A stretch of 64,000 bases of DNA, taken from positions 923,004 to 987,003 of the forward strand of contig JBOZIK010000001.1 of NCBI GenBank assembly GCA_051453625.1, written 5' to 3'. This document shows positions 1 to 11,279 of this stretch, piece after piece (the stretch's first letter is position 1; every line of letters begins with the position of its first letter). The notes below the pieces were generated by a model. It did no database searches, was not told where the DNA came from, and was given only the letters and a program-made list of their open reading frames with translations. The position numbers were made by a program, and so were the translations under genes. The stretch is from Welwitschia mirabilis (lineage: Eukaryota; Gnetophyta; Gnetopsida; Welwitschiales).

Positions 1-36
1 AGATTTTCAACTGTAATATTTTAGGACATTACATTT
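1..36 (+). repeat. 3' tip of an LTR (gypsy type)
   Basis: The first bases end in GGACATTACA, directly followed by a primer-binding site. The same terminal motif (GGGACATTACA or GGAACATTACA) closes the chromovirus LTRs elsewhere in the window. Only the last bases of the LTR lie in the window; the rest would be to the left. Confidence 0.5.
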
Positions 37-48
37 TGGTATCAGAGC
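37..48 (+). other. Primer-binding site, tRNA-Met type
   Basis: TGGTATCAGAGC is a perfect match to the site complementary to the 3' end of plant initiator tRNA-Met, used to start minus-strand DNA synthesis by most plant LTR retrotransposons. It lies 3 bases after an LTR-like end, so an element reads rightward from here. Confidence 0.8.
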
Positions 49-49
49 A

Positions 50-960
50 TCAAGTATGAATATTTTCAATGGTGTAAATTGTTGGACATTACATAAAACC
101 ATCTTCAATATGTTTTGAGTATGTTTTATATATTTATTATTTTGTCTCAAAAGTTTGATTAGTTGAAGGTGCTATTTAATGCTTTAGAAACATTGTTTTA
201 TCATTTAAAAAAATTAATCTATTAAATTATCTTGTTTTAATTAGTAAACTATTTTGTTTTGTTTGGTAAACTATTATTTACCATTTGTAGAACTATTCTA
301 TTTTGTCTGCATAATTATTTAGTTATATTTATGATATTTTTAATTTATCTAAAAAGAAAAATTTTATATCATTTTTTGAGATGATAAACATATTTTATGA
401 TTTTTCTACTGTTAAATTCTTCAAGTCATTTATAATTCTCTTTTTACAAAAATCTCTAAATTAGTCTAAAACCTATAAGTTATCTTTTCAAAGTTATTAA
501 AATTTATCCTTAAATGATTTTAATTATGTTTTGCATGTTGATCATTCTATTTCAAAAATTTAGCTAGAAGAAAATATTATTTATTACTTTTAAAATATTA
601 TTTTATTCTATTATGACAATTTTGTCTATAGAACTTTTTAGTTTTATTTATTCATTTTGAATTCAATTAGAGAGGGAATTTCTATATAATATTTTTAAAA
701 TTTGTGTTTTATTTCTTGTTAAAATTTTAGATCATTTTGAATTCATTTAATTATAGTTCCTTTGTAAAATAACTTTCCTTTCAATTATAGTTTTATAATT
801 ACAACTAGCATTTTATTTTTAGAATTGATTTTAAACATTTATTTCAATAATTTTTTGATCAAAGATCTAGAAAACTCATATTTATTAGATAAAACAAATT
901 TGTTTAAGTCATTAGGTCAAGTCATTGTGAAGGTTATTGTAAATCATAGTAATAGTTTTG
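50..960 (+). repeat. Leader repeat, copy 1 (~405-bp internal period)
   Basis: This ~0.9 kb stretch recurs, diverged, at 3727-4650, about 3.68 kb downstream. Shared words include TAGTTGAA..GCTATTTAATGCTTT near 165 and AGAATTGA near 821. Within the copy, the part from about 452 resembles the part from about 50, giving two units of roughly 405 bp. It lies between the primer site and gag, so it is probably untranslated leader. The frame of 82 codons at 825-1073 has no recognisable product. Confidence 0.55.
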
Positions 961-1079
961 GCATGCCTAATGGGATACCTTCATTGTTTATTACAAAAAA
1001 TTCAAAATTCCTATGCATACACATAACAAGCACCCATATTAGAAAAATGAGTATAATTAATAGTAATTTCTAAAGGCAA

Positions 1080-3400
1080 AGAAAAAGCAACAAAAGGAGA
1101 AATTGCTAAAGCCATCAAATTTAAAGAGTTTTGGACATGTGTCCTAGACCACTCATCTTTAAGGATGCATAAATTAGCTAGGGAAAAATTAGGTTTACTA
1201 ATTAATGAAGACTAATCTTTTGAATATAAAGAAAACATAGAAACAAATTAAATATTGATAACACTAAAGATCTACTTAATAGAATAAAAAAGAGATTAAC
1301 TTTAAAAATTATTGAGAAACTAAAGAGTTTAAAATTTCTTTTCTAAAGAGATATTAAGATAAGGAATACCAGCTTGGGTTTTTATTTAGTAAAGAGTTAG
1401 AACAAATGAAGGAAAAAAGACTCTTTCAAAAGAAACCACAAAAAAGTCAAACATATTTAAATTCAATTAAAAAAAATAATACATTCATCAAAGTATGAAA
1501 TCTTTATGATTTAATAAACTATAGAATAATTAAGAAAGTTACTCAAATAATCAACAACTAAAGTAACATATGATTCAATTAAACCACACATACATCCTTT
1601 AGTTTTGTGAAAGAAACATTTACCTACTGAAATCCTTGAATTCCAAATATTTTACGAAATCAAAGGTCCTATCATACACATTCAAAACTTCAAAAATTAG
1701 TGCTTCTTATACCAAATTAGCTTAGAAGTAAGCTTACACCTATTTTGTAGATCTTTAAAAGGGTTAGAGCTTGAATGATATCTTCAATCTCCTATACATT
1801 CAATTACAATACTAGATGAAATGATTAGGATATTTTCAAATTAATACTCAATGAACTCTACCCCATTAATTTATAGAGTTTAGCATTTAGGGTTTATGAT
1901 TAATGTTAATAAATATTAAAAAAATAATAGGATTCAATCCCTAAATTTTTTAGAAAATGGAAAAGCATAGCCCTTTAAATACAATGTAATATTTCCAAAA
2001 AAGAAATAGCTATCTTGTTATCAAATTCATTCTTACCCTATATTTTAAAATACCTTAGAGTGCAAAAATTGAAAACATTTCAACAAGTTCTAGATCTCAT
2101 GTACAGAACATAAATCATTAGAAAGGAAAATGATAAATTAAACCCAACATTTAGAAGCAAATCAAACTTAAAAATAAATGATAACAAACCATTCTATAAA
2201 GGAGTATAAGTTTTCGAAACTAATCAAAGGCCTAGACAATAGTTTACAAAGTTAAACATGCCTCTTTCTCAGATCCTTAGTGCCCTTTTAGCTAAGGGGG
2301 TGATTAAAATACATCAAACAAAACAATATAACTCAAATGCCCTTAAACCAAAATGGTACACTTAAAACCAATACTGTTAATATCACTGAGTCAAAGGATA
2401 TGACACTAATAATTGTTGAAAGTTTAAGGCATATAGTGCAAGACATAATAAAAAAATAAATGAAATATTAATTTAGATTTTCTGCTATCTACCCCAACCA
2501 AGAACTTAAAATTTTGCAAAATCCTTTTCCAAGTTTTAAAGCATCTACTTCTACCCAATCATAGAATGTTGTCGTCTACATAGCTATTAAGCCTTATATC
2601 ATTTTTATGGTAAAAAACACTTTTACTATGAATTAGGGTAAAATTTCTAAATTTTAATAATGCATTAGAAAAACTCTAGCAAATAGACAAAAAAATAGTT
2701 TTTAGAATCTTAAAACTAAAATAAAACAAAATTATTCACAAAATTCTAATTTCATACAATCTATTGTAGAACTTTTTCATAAACAATTTGGACATCAAAA
2801 CATAAAAATACATTCTTCCAATAATATATCAATCCTATCTATTAATTAAAAAATTTTATTTACTAATAATGAGGTTTCATCAATTCAATGTGATATTATA
2901 GTTGGAGATTTGCACTTCATTTTAGTCTAAATAGGACAAGCTAAAGTAAAAGAGCATTTGTAGATTGTGGCTTAGAATCAAATATTATAATAAAGTATTA
3001 TCTTTAGGTATTAAATATACAAAAATAAAATAAATAAAAAAGACGTTGTTTCAATAAAAAGATTCAATGATAATTCAGAGTATACTTTAGGTACAATTGA
3101 TTTAAACACAAAAACTAGGAACATTACACATAATACACATTTTCATATCATTGAAAATAGTTCATTATTAAACTTTATTCTAAGGAGACCTTGGATTTAT
3201 AATGTAGTGATACTAATCTCTTTATGCCATTAGAAAATAAAATACATCAAAGATTAAGAGATAAAGTCATATCTATAAAGAGATATTCCAAAAGTAGTGC
3301 TTATAACTCATGGTAAAAACAAGTAAAAGCAATCATTCATTTCACTTTTACACTTTGAACAAGATGAAATAAAACTAGAAGTATATCATAGAACAGTTTT
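1080..3400 (+). pseudogene. Tat-like Ty3/gypsy gag and protease, decayed
   Basis: The translation is broken by many stops and shifts. Around 2250-2300 it reads MPLSQILSALLAKG, and around 2420-2450 ESLRHIVQDII, matching the C-terminal gag of Tat/Ogre elements (a leucine-rich box, then the LRHxIQDLI box after a zinc-knuckle-like segment). At 2953-2990 it reads AFVDCG, the active-site loop of a retroviral-type aspartic protease (normally D-T/S/G-G). At 3180-3250 it reads NFILRRPWIYN and KIKYIKD, matching the LLGRPWIH and KxKFI boxes near the end of Tat protease. Reverse transcriptase, RNase H and integrase are absent: only ~330 bp remain before the second leader repeat. It is either a deleted copy or a gag-protease-only non-autonomous derivative. 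It is not functional. Confidence 0.6.
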
Positions 3401-3726
3401 AAAGATTATTTTCAAAAGTAAGTGAAAAGTCCAAATTGACTTCTACATCTAATCCACATCTCTTCCATCTTTTCCTCTTTTGTCTAAAATGAATCCCACT
3501 AAATATTCTAACATTCCATAATTCTCTCAACCTCCTAATCACCTCTGCTTAATATAAACTAATTCCAAGACTGAAAAAGAAAAAAAGAAGAAGGACAAGA
3601 AGAAGAAAAAAAAGAGGATAGTCAATCACGTAGCCATTAGAAAGAGCTTTATAGTTAAAGAATCAAGTCCATCTATCATCATTAGGCTAGGAGTTGCAAT
3701 TTTCTCCTATTTCTACTTCTTACAAG
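3401..3726. other. AT-rich spacer with purine tract
   Basis: No coding or RNA feature is seen. A strongly purine-biased (A/G) tract runs over about 3568-3622, a position where a polypurine tract could precede a 3' LTR, but the following repeat matches the leader and not an LTR, so I make no such call. Confidence 0.4.
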
Positions 3727-4650
3727 GCTCAAGTTAGCCTAAAACTTGTAAGTCATCTTTCAAGAATTAATAAAATCATCTTCAATTTATTGTGCATGTG
3801 CTTTATACATTTTTTATTTTTGCTTAAAAGTTTGAATAGTTGAAAATGCTATTTAATGCTTTGAAAGAATCATTTTATAATTTTGAAAACTCTGTCTGTA
3901 AACTATCCTATTGTGTTTGCTAAACTATTCTTTTTTAATCTACTAAACTATCATTTTTTATCTACATGACTATTTTTCTATGTCTGCAAAGCTGTTTAAC
4001 TTTATTTATACTATTTTTAGTTCCTCAAAAAAAGGAATTTCAATATCATTCTTGTCAGATGATAAGCATATTCTATGATTTTCTTACTACTAAATTCTTT
4101 AAATTATTTACCATTTTCTCTCTTTATAAAAAGGTTCAAATTAATCTAAAAGTTACAATTCATCTTTTCAAAGTTATTAAAGTTTATATTTAAATCATTA
4201 TGATTATATTTTATATGTTAACCATTATGTTTAAAATTTTAGCTAGCAGAAAATGTTATTTAGTGCTTTTAAAACATCATGTTATTCTGATATGATAGTT
4301 TTATCTATAGAACTTTCTAGTCTTGTTTCCTTTATTTCCAATTCATCTAGAAAGGGAATTTCTTTGTAATTTATTTAAAATAATTGTCATTTTATGTACT
4401 TTATTTCCTATTATAATTTCAAGTCATTCCAAAATCATTTAATTATAGTTCCTTCATAAAATCACTTTCTTTTCAATTACAGTTTTCTAAATAAGTAAGC
4501 ATTTAATTTTTAGAATTGAATTTAAAAACTTAGTTCAATTTCCTTGATCTAAGATCTAGAAAAGTCATATTTATTTAGAATAATTTTTTAAGTAAATAAG
4601 TCAAGTCATTAGAAATGTTTTCACAAATCATAACAACATCCCTTACCAAA
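3727..4650 (+). repeat. Leader repeat, copy 2
   Basis: Diverged direct repeat of 50-960. It keeps the same order of sub-blocks and the same ~405-bp internal period (the block at about 3727 resembles the block at about 4130). No primer site is seen before it. The 75-codon frame at 3966-4193 lies inside this repeat and is probably chance. Confidence 0.55.
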
Positions 4651-6160
4651 TTAGCTTGAACCCATTAAATGTTTGTTTAAGAATATGGCTTAAAACATCA
4701 CTTTTAAAAAGGAATGAAATAATTAAAAGGACAATGATGTTGGTAGTCAAAGTTAATAAAATTATACATATTACATTTCAAAATTAAAATAATAAATTTT
4801 ATAAAATTTAGAACATGTTTTCAAGGATATATATTGCTTATGTATGACATTGTTTAAAATATTTACACACTAATTAGATTATAGTATAATTGGTGGACTA
4901 CTTGTCCTCCATTTAAATGGTTGTGGATTTGAACATTTGGATACCCCTTTTACTATACCATGAGGTATTAGGCATAATTAAATTATTTGTTAATACAATC
5001 ATGGTTATTATAATTACAGGAAAGTAGGGTTACTAAAGGTTTTAAGTTTAACATCTCCCCTTCAAAATATTTACATCTACAAAAGTTCTTTTAGAAAAGT
5101 AATATGACATTACATATTTTATGATAAACTAAACATGATCAATAATTTTATGATATGCTAGGACATTAATACAATGTATTCTAAGTCCATCTCATAAAAA
5201 AATATAGATTAAACATAAAATACATATATTCATGGATAAATTATTTATTTTTAAATTGACTTAAAAAATTATTTATAACTAACAAAAAAAGAACATCACA
5301 GAGATATCAATAAATGAAAAAAATTACCTCCATACTTTGATTATAAATTTTTATTATTATTTTCATTAATTACTACTCATTTATAGATTTTTATGGTAAG
5401 ATTTATTTGTGTAAATTATAAGAATTTGAGAGAATAACATACTTAAATATTTATGAGCATAATTTTACCTAAGAAAACAACCACCAAGATCATCTAAATG
5501 AACGATAATTATGTGTAAGGCTTAAAATGTGCTAAATAATTCATCAAGATATTAGAATCCATGACTCCTATATAAAGGATGACTGTTCCACTAATCAGAC
5601 TATGAGCCCATTAGCAATTATAATATTTTAACTTACAAGGTGAGGAACATTTACTAAACTACATATGTCATAGAATTTTTTTAATGTTTTCTTTGTTGAT
5701 TTATCAATAAAAAATAATGATCTAATTTAGTATGTTATGTTGCATAGCTAAAATGAATGACTGTATTATGTGTGCTAATTACATGAAATAAATCCCTTTA
5801 AAAATGTATTCATTTGTTTCTTATCATATTAATTTTTAATAAAATTTTATTCTTGTCACATTAATTTACCTAAGATAATTATTATTTAACAAATATTGGA
5901 AAAAAAGTGAAGATCCATAAAGTAAAGCCTAAAGTTGCAATATCATTTGATTGTTTCATACAGATTCTAGTATTTTTGGAAAGTGACTCTTTAAATGTGA
6001 TGACATAGATCCAAAGACAAGAACCTATAAATTAGTTAATTTATTAATTATCTTAACTAAAATATGAATAATAATATAATATTTAATCATCTGAGGAAAT
6101 AATATAAAACATATTCTCTAGTTTATGTTAGTATATTTATCAATTACTTAAATATCAATT
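4651..6160. other. AT-rich DNA, no gene seen
   Basis: No open frame, known domain or repeat was recognised here, apart from the tRNA-like element at 4880-4955. Confidence 0.5.
4880..4955 (+). repeat. tRNA-like SINE head (candidate)
   Basis: TAGTATAATTGG fits the RNA polymerase III A box (TRGYNNARNNGG), and about 50 bases on GGATTTGAAC resembles a decayed B box (GGTTCGANTCC). Spacing and intervening text are tRNA-like, but the arms no longer pair well. It is most likely the head of an old tRNA-derived SINE; a tRNA pseudogene is the alternative. Confidence 0.35.
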
Positions 6161-6164
6161 TGCA

Positions 6165-6240
6165 TAGTGGATTAAGTGTTAGCAGCTAGAGCAAAGAGTG
6201 TAAGAATATTCTTTAGTTTGAATTTTGAAGGAAAAACCTT
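6165..6240 (+). repeat. tRNA-like SINE head (candidate)
   Basis: TAGTGGATTAAGTG resembles an A box and AGTTTGAATTTTG a decayed B box, about 50 bases apart. The intervening AGCAGCTAGAGC reads like a tRNA body. No tail was identified. Confidence 0.3.
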
Positions 6241-6439
6241 GAACCAAGGAGTTTTTCAAAATGATAATAAGGAGGTGAAGATTCTTGAGCTTACTCTTAT
6301 AGGCAAAGAATATCATCATGTTATCTTTTAAAGGACTTAAGACTGAATGGAGTTACAAAATTAGATACTTGACGAGGGAGTAAATAAATATGATGAAGAA
6401 ATTCATTTTAAAAAAATATTAACTTACTTATAATAATGA

Positions 6440-6670
6440 ATTAATTACATTTAAGAAAACTATGAACTACCTTAACTAGAAATTCATCATGATTATGAAG
6501 CATTATTCTTTAATATGGAATAACACATGGAAGTATGTGGACTTACTAGTTGACAAGAAAGTTGTAACGAATAAATGGTTGTTTCACATTAAGTATAACT
6601 TTAACGAAATACTTATAACAAAAAATAAACTTAGATAAAAGGAAATTTCAAATAGGAAAGATTAATCTAA
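6440..6670 (+). pseudogene. Ty1/copia reverse transcriptase fragment (G)
   Basis: Plus-strand translation gives NNTWKYVDLLVDKKVVTNKW then a KYN box and an NKLR box, matching the start of copia reverse transcriptase (NxTWELVxLPxGKKxVxxKWVFKxKYNxDGxxxRYKARLVAKG). The catalytic part that should follow is not recognisable. It is a short broken fragment of a different copy from the other copia elements here. Confidence 0.6.
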
Positions 6671-8090
6671 ATAAAATATATTAACAACTATTAAAAAAGA
6701 AAAAACCTTAATGACATTAATGAACATAATATGCATGGATTTTAGAGAGATATAAAAAAAGGATAATTTCATTTGGTAGACTTCAAATACTAAGTTTATC
6801 ATCATATAAGAGATCTCATCAAACGAGAGAATACAATTTATATTGAGGAAAATAAGATGGTAGAAATAATAGAAAATTACTTTATTAGTTTATATTATAG
6901 CCACAAAACAATAATTCAACTCAAAGAGGAAACGTGAACATTTCTGAGCTCCTTATGTTCTAAATTAACAATATAAGATCATAAATTATTAGATGAACCT
7001 TTTTTTAAAAAGATAAATTAAAAAATTTAATTAAAAAAAACCACAAATTCAGATGGTTTCCTAAGTAAGTTTTATTAAAAACATTATGATAGTTTGAAAA
7101 AAAAGGAAGGGTGACAGAATTCTCACATAAAAAGGAATATGAATAAAAGATTAAACATAATATGAATTATCTTATTACAAAAAAGACAAAGGAAAATCAA
7201 ATTCAAGACTTGAAATTTATGAGTGTGGTTAATGTCACATATAAAAGTACAAGAAAATAAATAGTTAAAAGAATAAATAAGATGTTATAATCCATAATCT
7301 TAGATAAGCAATATGACTTTCTAAAAGTAAGATAAATCACAAATCAATTACCACAAGTACATGCTATAGTGATATAGGGCATTATACATTTATATGAAAC
7401 ATGCCACTCTTTGCCCTTAAATTTTTACTTTAACAAAATATTCGAAAGATTATTATGAGAATTCGTAGATGTTAGATAAATTTGCTTTTTAATAAATGAA
7501 TAAAGTTACTTGCAAAATGCTACTGTAAACCAATTATTTTAGTATTAGTGAATGGAAGAAAAAAACCCTATGTCTTATTTAGAAGGAAAAGCAACATAAG
7601 ACAAAGGAATTCTATATCACTATTTATATTTATCATGGTCATTAAACTAATGTAATAAATAAGCTAAAAAACATGAAGATAAGATAAAAAGCTATTGGAA
7701 TTAGCCTTTAAAATGACTTTCTAAATCCTACTTTGAAATTCTATGGGTCATACATTTATTTAGTAAAATCATAATTGTATTAATAAATGTAAAAGCTTAA
7801 CTATTTGTTAAGTAATCTTAATAATTTATGAGGATATATCCTTGAATGAAAAATCATAATCTTATATGTATAACTAAGAGTTTATACTATAATGATGTGG
7901 TTTGTTTCCATCATTAGTATCGTATTATTTCATTAATAGATTGAATATTGTTATTTTTATTTTATAACATTTTCTTATTAATTAGATCACAAGAAATGCA
8001 AAATATCATTATTTAGCCTTAGAAAATACAATTTTAAGAATTACAGAGTTTTGCAAGCATCATATATCAAAAGTTGGATGTTACGAGTTA
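6671..8090. other. AT-rich DNA, no gene seen
   Basis: Probably further degraded element sequence downstream of the copia fragment. I could not align any frame to a known domain. Confidence 0.45.
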
Positions 8091-8108
8091 CATGCTCAAA
8101 TGTCATAT

Positions 8109-8320
8109 GCTCAATCATAAAATGTGTATGAAGCCTATAGAGGCATGATGCCTAGGCAATAAACATGTATAATTTCCATAGAGCTGTAACCCTCAATCAT
8201 CAGATAGGTATGACACCCATCCTTGTATGATGCTTAGGCCTTATACACATGTCTCACTCATAGAGGTACATTGCCCAATCATTAAACAAGAATGACATTC
8301 ATAGAGGTTACATGCCTAGG
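8109..8320 (+). repeat. Minisatellite, ~41-bp unit, about 5 copies
   Basis: Diverged units begin near 8109, 8151, 8191, 8232 and 8273. Each has a CAATCATxAAACA-like start, a TATGACxCCCATAGAGG-like middle and a CATGCCTAGG-like end. It is non-coding and runs up to the gap-flanking repeat at 8356. Confidence 0.6.
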
Positions 8321-8355
8321 ATTCCAAGGCACTAGGTATTTAGGACACCTTGACA

Positions 8356-8525
8356 TCGAGCACCCAAATAAGTGGAATATGTAAACACTANNNNNNNNNN
8401 NNNNNNNNNNNNNNNNNNNNNNNNNNNNNNNNNNNNNNNNNNNNNNNNNNNNNNNNNNNNNNNNNNNNNNNNNNNNNNNNNNNNNNNNNNTCGAGCACCC
8501 AAAGAAGTGGAATATGTAAACACTA
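8356..8525. other. 100-N gap between two near-identical 35-bp copies
   Basis: Bases 8356-8390 and 8491-8525 are the same 35-bp sequence with one mismatch, directly either side of 100 Ns (8391-8490). This looks like two contig ends that overlap and were scaffolded instead of merged. The frames read through the Ns here are meaningless. Confidence 0.7.
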
Positions 8526-9026
8526 AATGCACATAGAAAGCAAGAGATTTGACACTTAAACATTGTATGAGATTATACGTTAATACATTAGACTAGGTTA
8601 GACACTTAAATGTTGATTTCCTAGATGTTGTATGCTAAGAAACAAATGTCATAAATGTACACATATAGAACAAACATCCAAAAATCTCATACCTAGGTTG
8701 AAGATGTTATAAATAATAATGGATAATATGTCAAGTTAGTCTGCAAAGGTGAAGTCAAAAGTGAATACAAAAATGGAGATAACTTCTAAAGAATAAAAAT
8801 AACAGTCTTTATTTTAATGGAGTAATGTTCTAATAGTAATTGCAATAATAAATCAACAACATTATAGCACATTAGGAACTCTTACTTAATTAACAATAAA
8901 AACATGTCAATTAAGATATGAATATGTATTTATACATATAGTGTTAGGTTTTCTCATTAGAATTGTTATTCACTAATAATTAATCTTACATTTATAATAA
9001 GTTTTCAAGATTTTATATTTCTTCTT
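8526..9026. other. AT-rich DNA, no gene seen
   Basis: No coding, RNA or repeat feature was recognised between the two gaps. Confidence 0.5.
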
Positions 9027-9166
9027 NNNNNNNNNNNNNNNNNNNNNNNNNNNNNNNNNNNNNNNNNNNNNNNNNNNNNNNNNNNNNNNNNNNNNNNNNN
9101 NNNNNNNNNNNNNNNNNNNNNNNNNNNNNNNNNNNNNNNNNNNNNNNNNNNNNNNNNNNNNNNNNN
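9027..9166. other. Assembly gap, 140 N
   Basis: The gap abuts a trinucleotide array on its right, so the missing sequence may be more of that array. Confidence 0.8.

Positions 9167-9243
<77 letters not shown>
9167..9243. repeat. Compound microsatellite (ATC)n(AAT)n
   Basis: About 13 ATC units run directly into about 12 AAT units, switching near 9206. The minus-strand frames of poly-D/Y and poly-M/I across it are artefacts of the repeat. Confidence 0.95.
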
Positions 9244-9414
9244 CACAATATTTTTTGAGAAAACCCAAGTGCTTGGAAAAAACACTCAATTCTAAAGTAT
9301 CTATGGCCTAAGTAACTTTAAATGCTAATTTGTTAATGTATAATAGACTTTCTCTTATTGATTTAAGAGGAATTGATGTATATTTATTCCTAGTTGATCT
9401 TAAACTATTAAAAC

Positions 9415-10430
9415 TTGATTATGTTGAAAACATTGTCAAAATACTTGCAACCTCATCTACTGGTGATAAATATTACACATCTAATACATCATTTTAAACT
9501 AGTTCTTATGTCATGTGAAACTTTAGTACAATATGCTCTGTTCTATTATGGAATACTAAATTCTTTATTATGTAAATTAATAATTGATTATCCACATATA
9601 ACTTTACATCTCCTTTTTATGAAATATCCAAAATCTCTAGTAGCTTCAACATCCATATCATCTCCTACTTGTTTTAGATACCACTACATACTTTGTTTTA
9701 TCTAAACAACTTGCTATATTTTCTTATCACTTAAATTTTCAAGAGATTAGTGAATATCCAAAAAATGTAAGGTAGATTATTACAGATTTTCTAGTATCTT
9801 CATAATTATTGAGGTCTTAAATTTAAAAACGTTATAAGTATGAAGTTATTATCTTATTTAGATAGAATTTTAAATGTTTTCATTATTTTAAATACTTTAA
9901 AACTTTAAAATCTATACTCAAGTAAGTTTATTTTGATATAGATTTATATCCCAAGTTTACATGATATGTTAAGCCTAATATTAATAACATATTTTATACT
10001 TCCAACTAATTTATAATACTGTGATTTATCTACATGTAGTCATTCTTCATCAATAGTTGATTTTTGATTATGATCCCTTACTACAAATATTATTTTTTCA
10101 TTCTCCATGCTATATCTTTCCAATATATCACCAATGTGACTTGAGAACTGTAGTGCAATTTGATTATTTATTGAGTTAATTTGACACTGAGATAATGTTT
10201 TAGTAATTCAAATCCATGATTTCAAACTACTTTGTTAGATATTTCTTCACATTTATAATGCTTTATTCATCCCCTTAAATGATTAAAATATTATTCACAA
10301 ACATAATGAGATATGTAATTTTCCCTTTTACACATGTAATAGATAATGTAGTATCAGAATATTGACATTGATATATATCAAATCCCATCTTTAATGAGCT
10401 ATTTCTTAGCTTAACATATTATGATTAGCA
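9415..10430 (-). pseudogene. Ty1/copia RT and RNase H fragment (H)
   Basis: On the minus strand, about 10280-10320 reads TYLIMFVNNILII-like, the copia catalytic box YVDDILI with both aspartates changed to asparagine, followed by a KKYLTKxFEIMDL box. Further on, about 9440-9580 reads VDNQ then FHNRTEHI, the RNase H boxes DNQSAI and HxRTKHIDxxYHF, and then SPVDEVASILT, matching the closing STxDQxADIFTK. Order and spacing fit the end of copia pol. Stops and shifts break it throughout. The plus-strand frame of 96 codons at 9415-9705 is its antisense shadow. Confidence 0.65.
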
Positions 10431-11279
10431 TGCTTATTTTAGATTGTATAATTATTTTCTTAGTCTATGTATCTTTTAATCTTATTCATTAACTTAAAAA
10501 CCTTTAAGCTTTTTCTTGTAAATTCATCCTTAGCATCTTCATTTTTTGAATGATGTCAATACATCTTCCATTCTTTTATTCTGCTAACAATCTTATATAT
10601 TGCACATTTATTGCTTATTAATTTTTTATGTATTAATAAGTTAATTAGTTTCCACATATCATTCCATAATAATAACTAGTACTTCCATGTCATCATTATT
10701 AAAAATTTTTTATCTGAGTATTCCTTTGAAAAATTTCAAATGAAAGATATCTTGTAAACCCTTTTCTTTGGTTGTTAGACATTCTACTATTGTTCAAGTT
10801 CATGATCAGGTAGTTAATAGAGGTATTAATGCATATGTTCTCATACTTGTGCTTTAATTACCACATTCATAGGGTCATCTCCTATAACACCAAAACTTAC
10901 ATTGTCATTATTAACTTTTTTGGTGTTTTTTATTATTTAATTATTTTAAAATTTAGGAAAAACCCTAGATTAATAACTACTTATAATCTATTCTAAGTTT
11001 ATTTAGAATGTATATTTTGGAAAATAAGCATAAGTGGATAATAAAATTATGTACTATGAAATTAGTTATAATTTGTTTTAGTTTATGATAGATTTGTTGT
11101 ATATGGTTATTACATTTATTTTCTTTCTAGATGTGATTTGGTTTTACTTTGAATTCTAAACCATAAAACACATGACCTATCTCATATCCATCTACCTACA
11201 ACATTTACCTCTTTACTGTAATGCTTATAAATGACCCTTACTTCTTTGTTACATCTTAAGATAGTGTAACATAATTCTT
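10431..11279. other. AT-rich DNA, no gene seen
   Basis: It may include more of copia fragment H upstream of its RT, but no box could be recognised. Confidence 0.4.

Noticed and set aside
1-3400. Endogenous caulimovirus, suggested by the tRNA-Met primer site and aspartic protease
   Set aside because: The protease end (RRPWIYN, KIKYIKD) and the gag boxes fit Tat-type gypsy, and no movement-protein or coat-type boxes were seen.
8282-9289. Minus-strand frames crossing N runs at 8391 and 9027
   Set aside because: Translated through Ns and a trinucleotide array, so meaningless.
9415-9705. Plus-strand 96-codon frame
   Set aside because: Antisense shadow of copia RNase H on the minus strand, which has the recognisable boxes.
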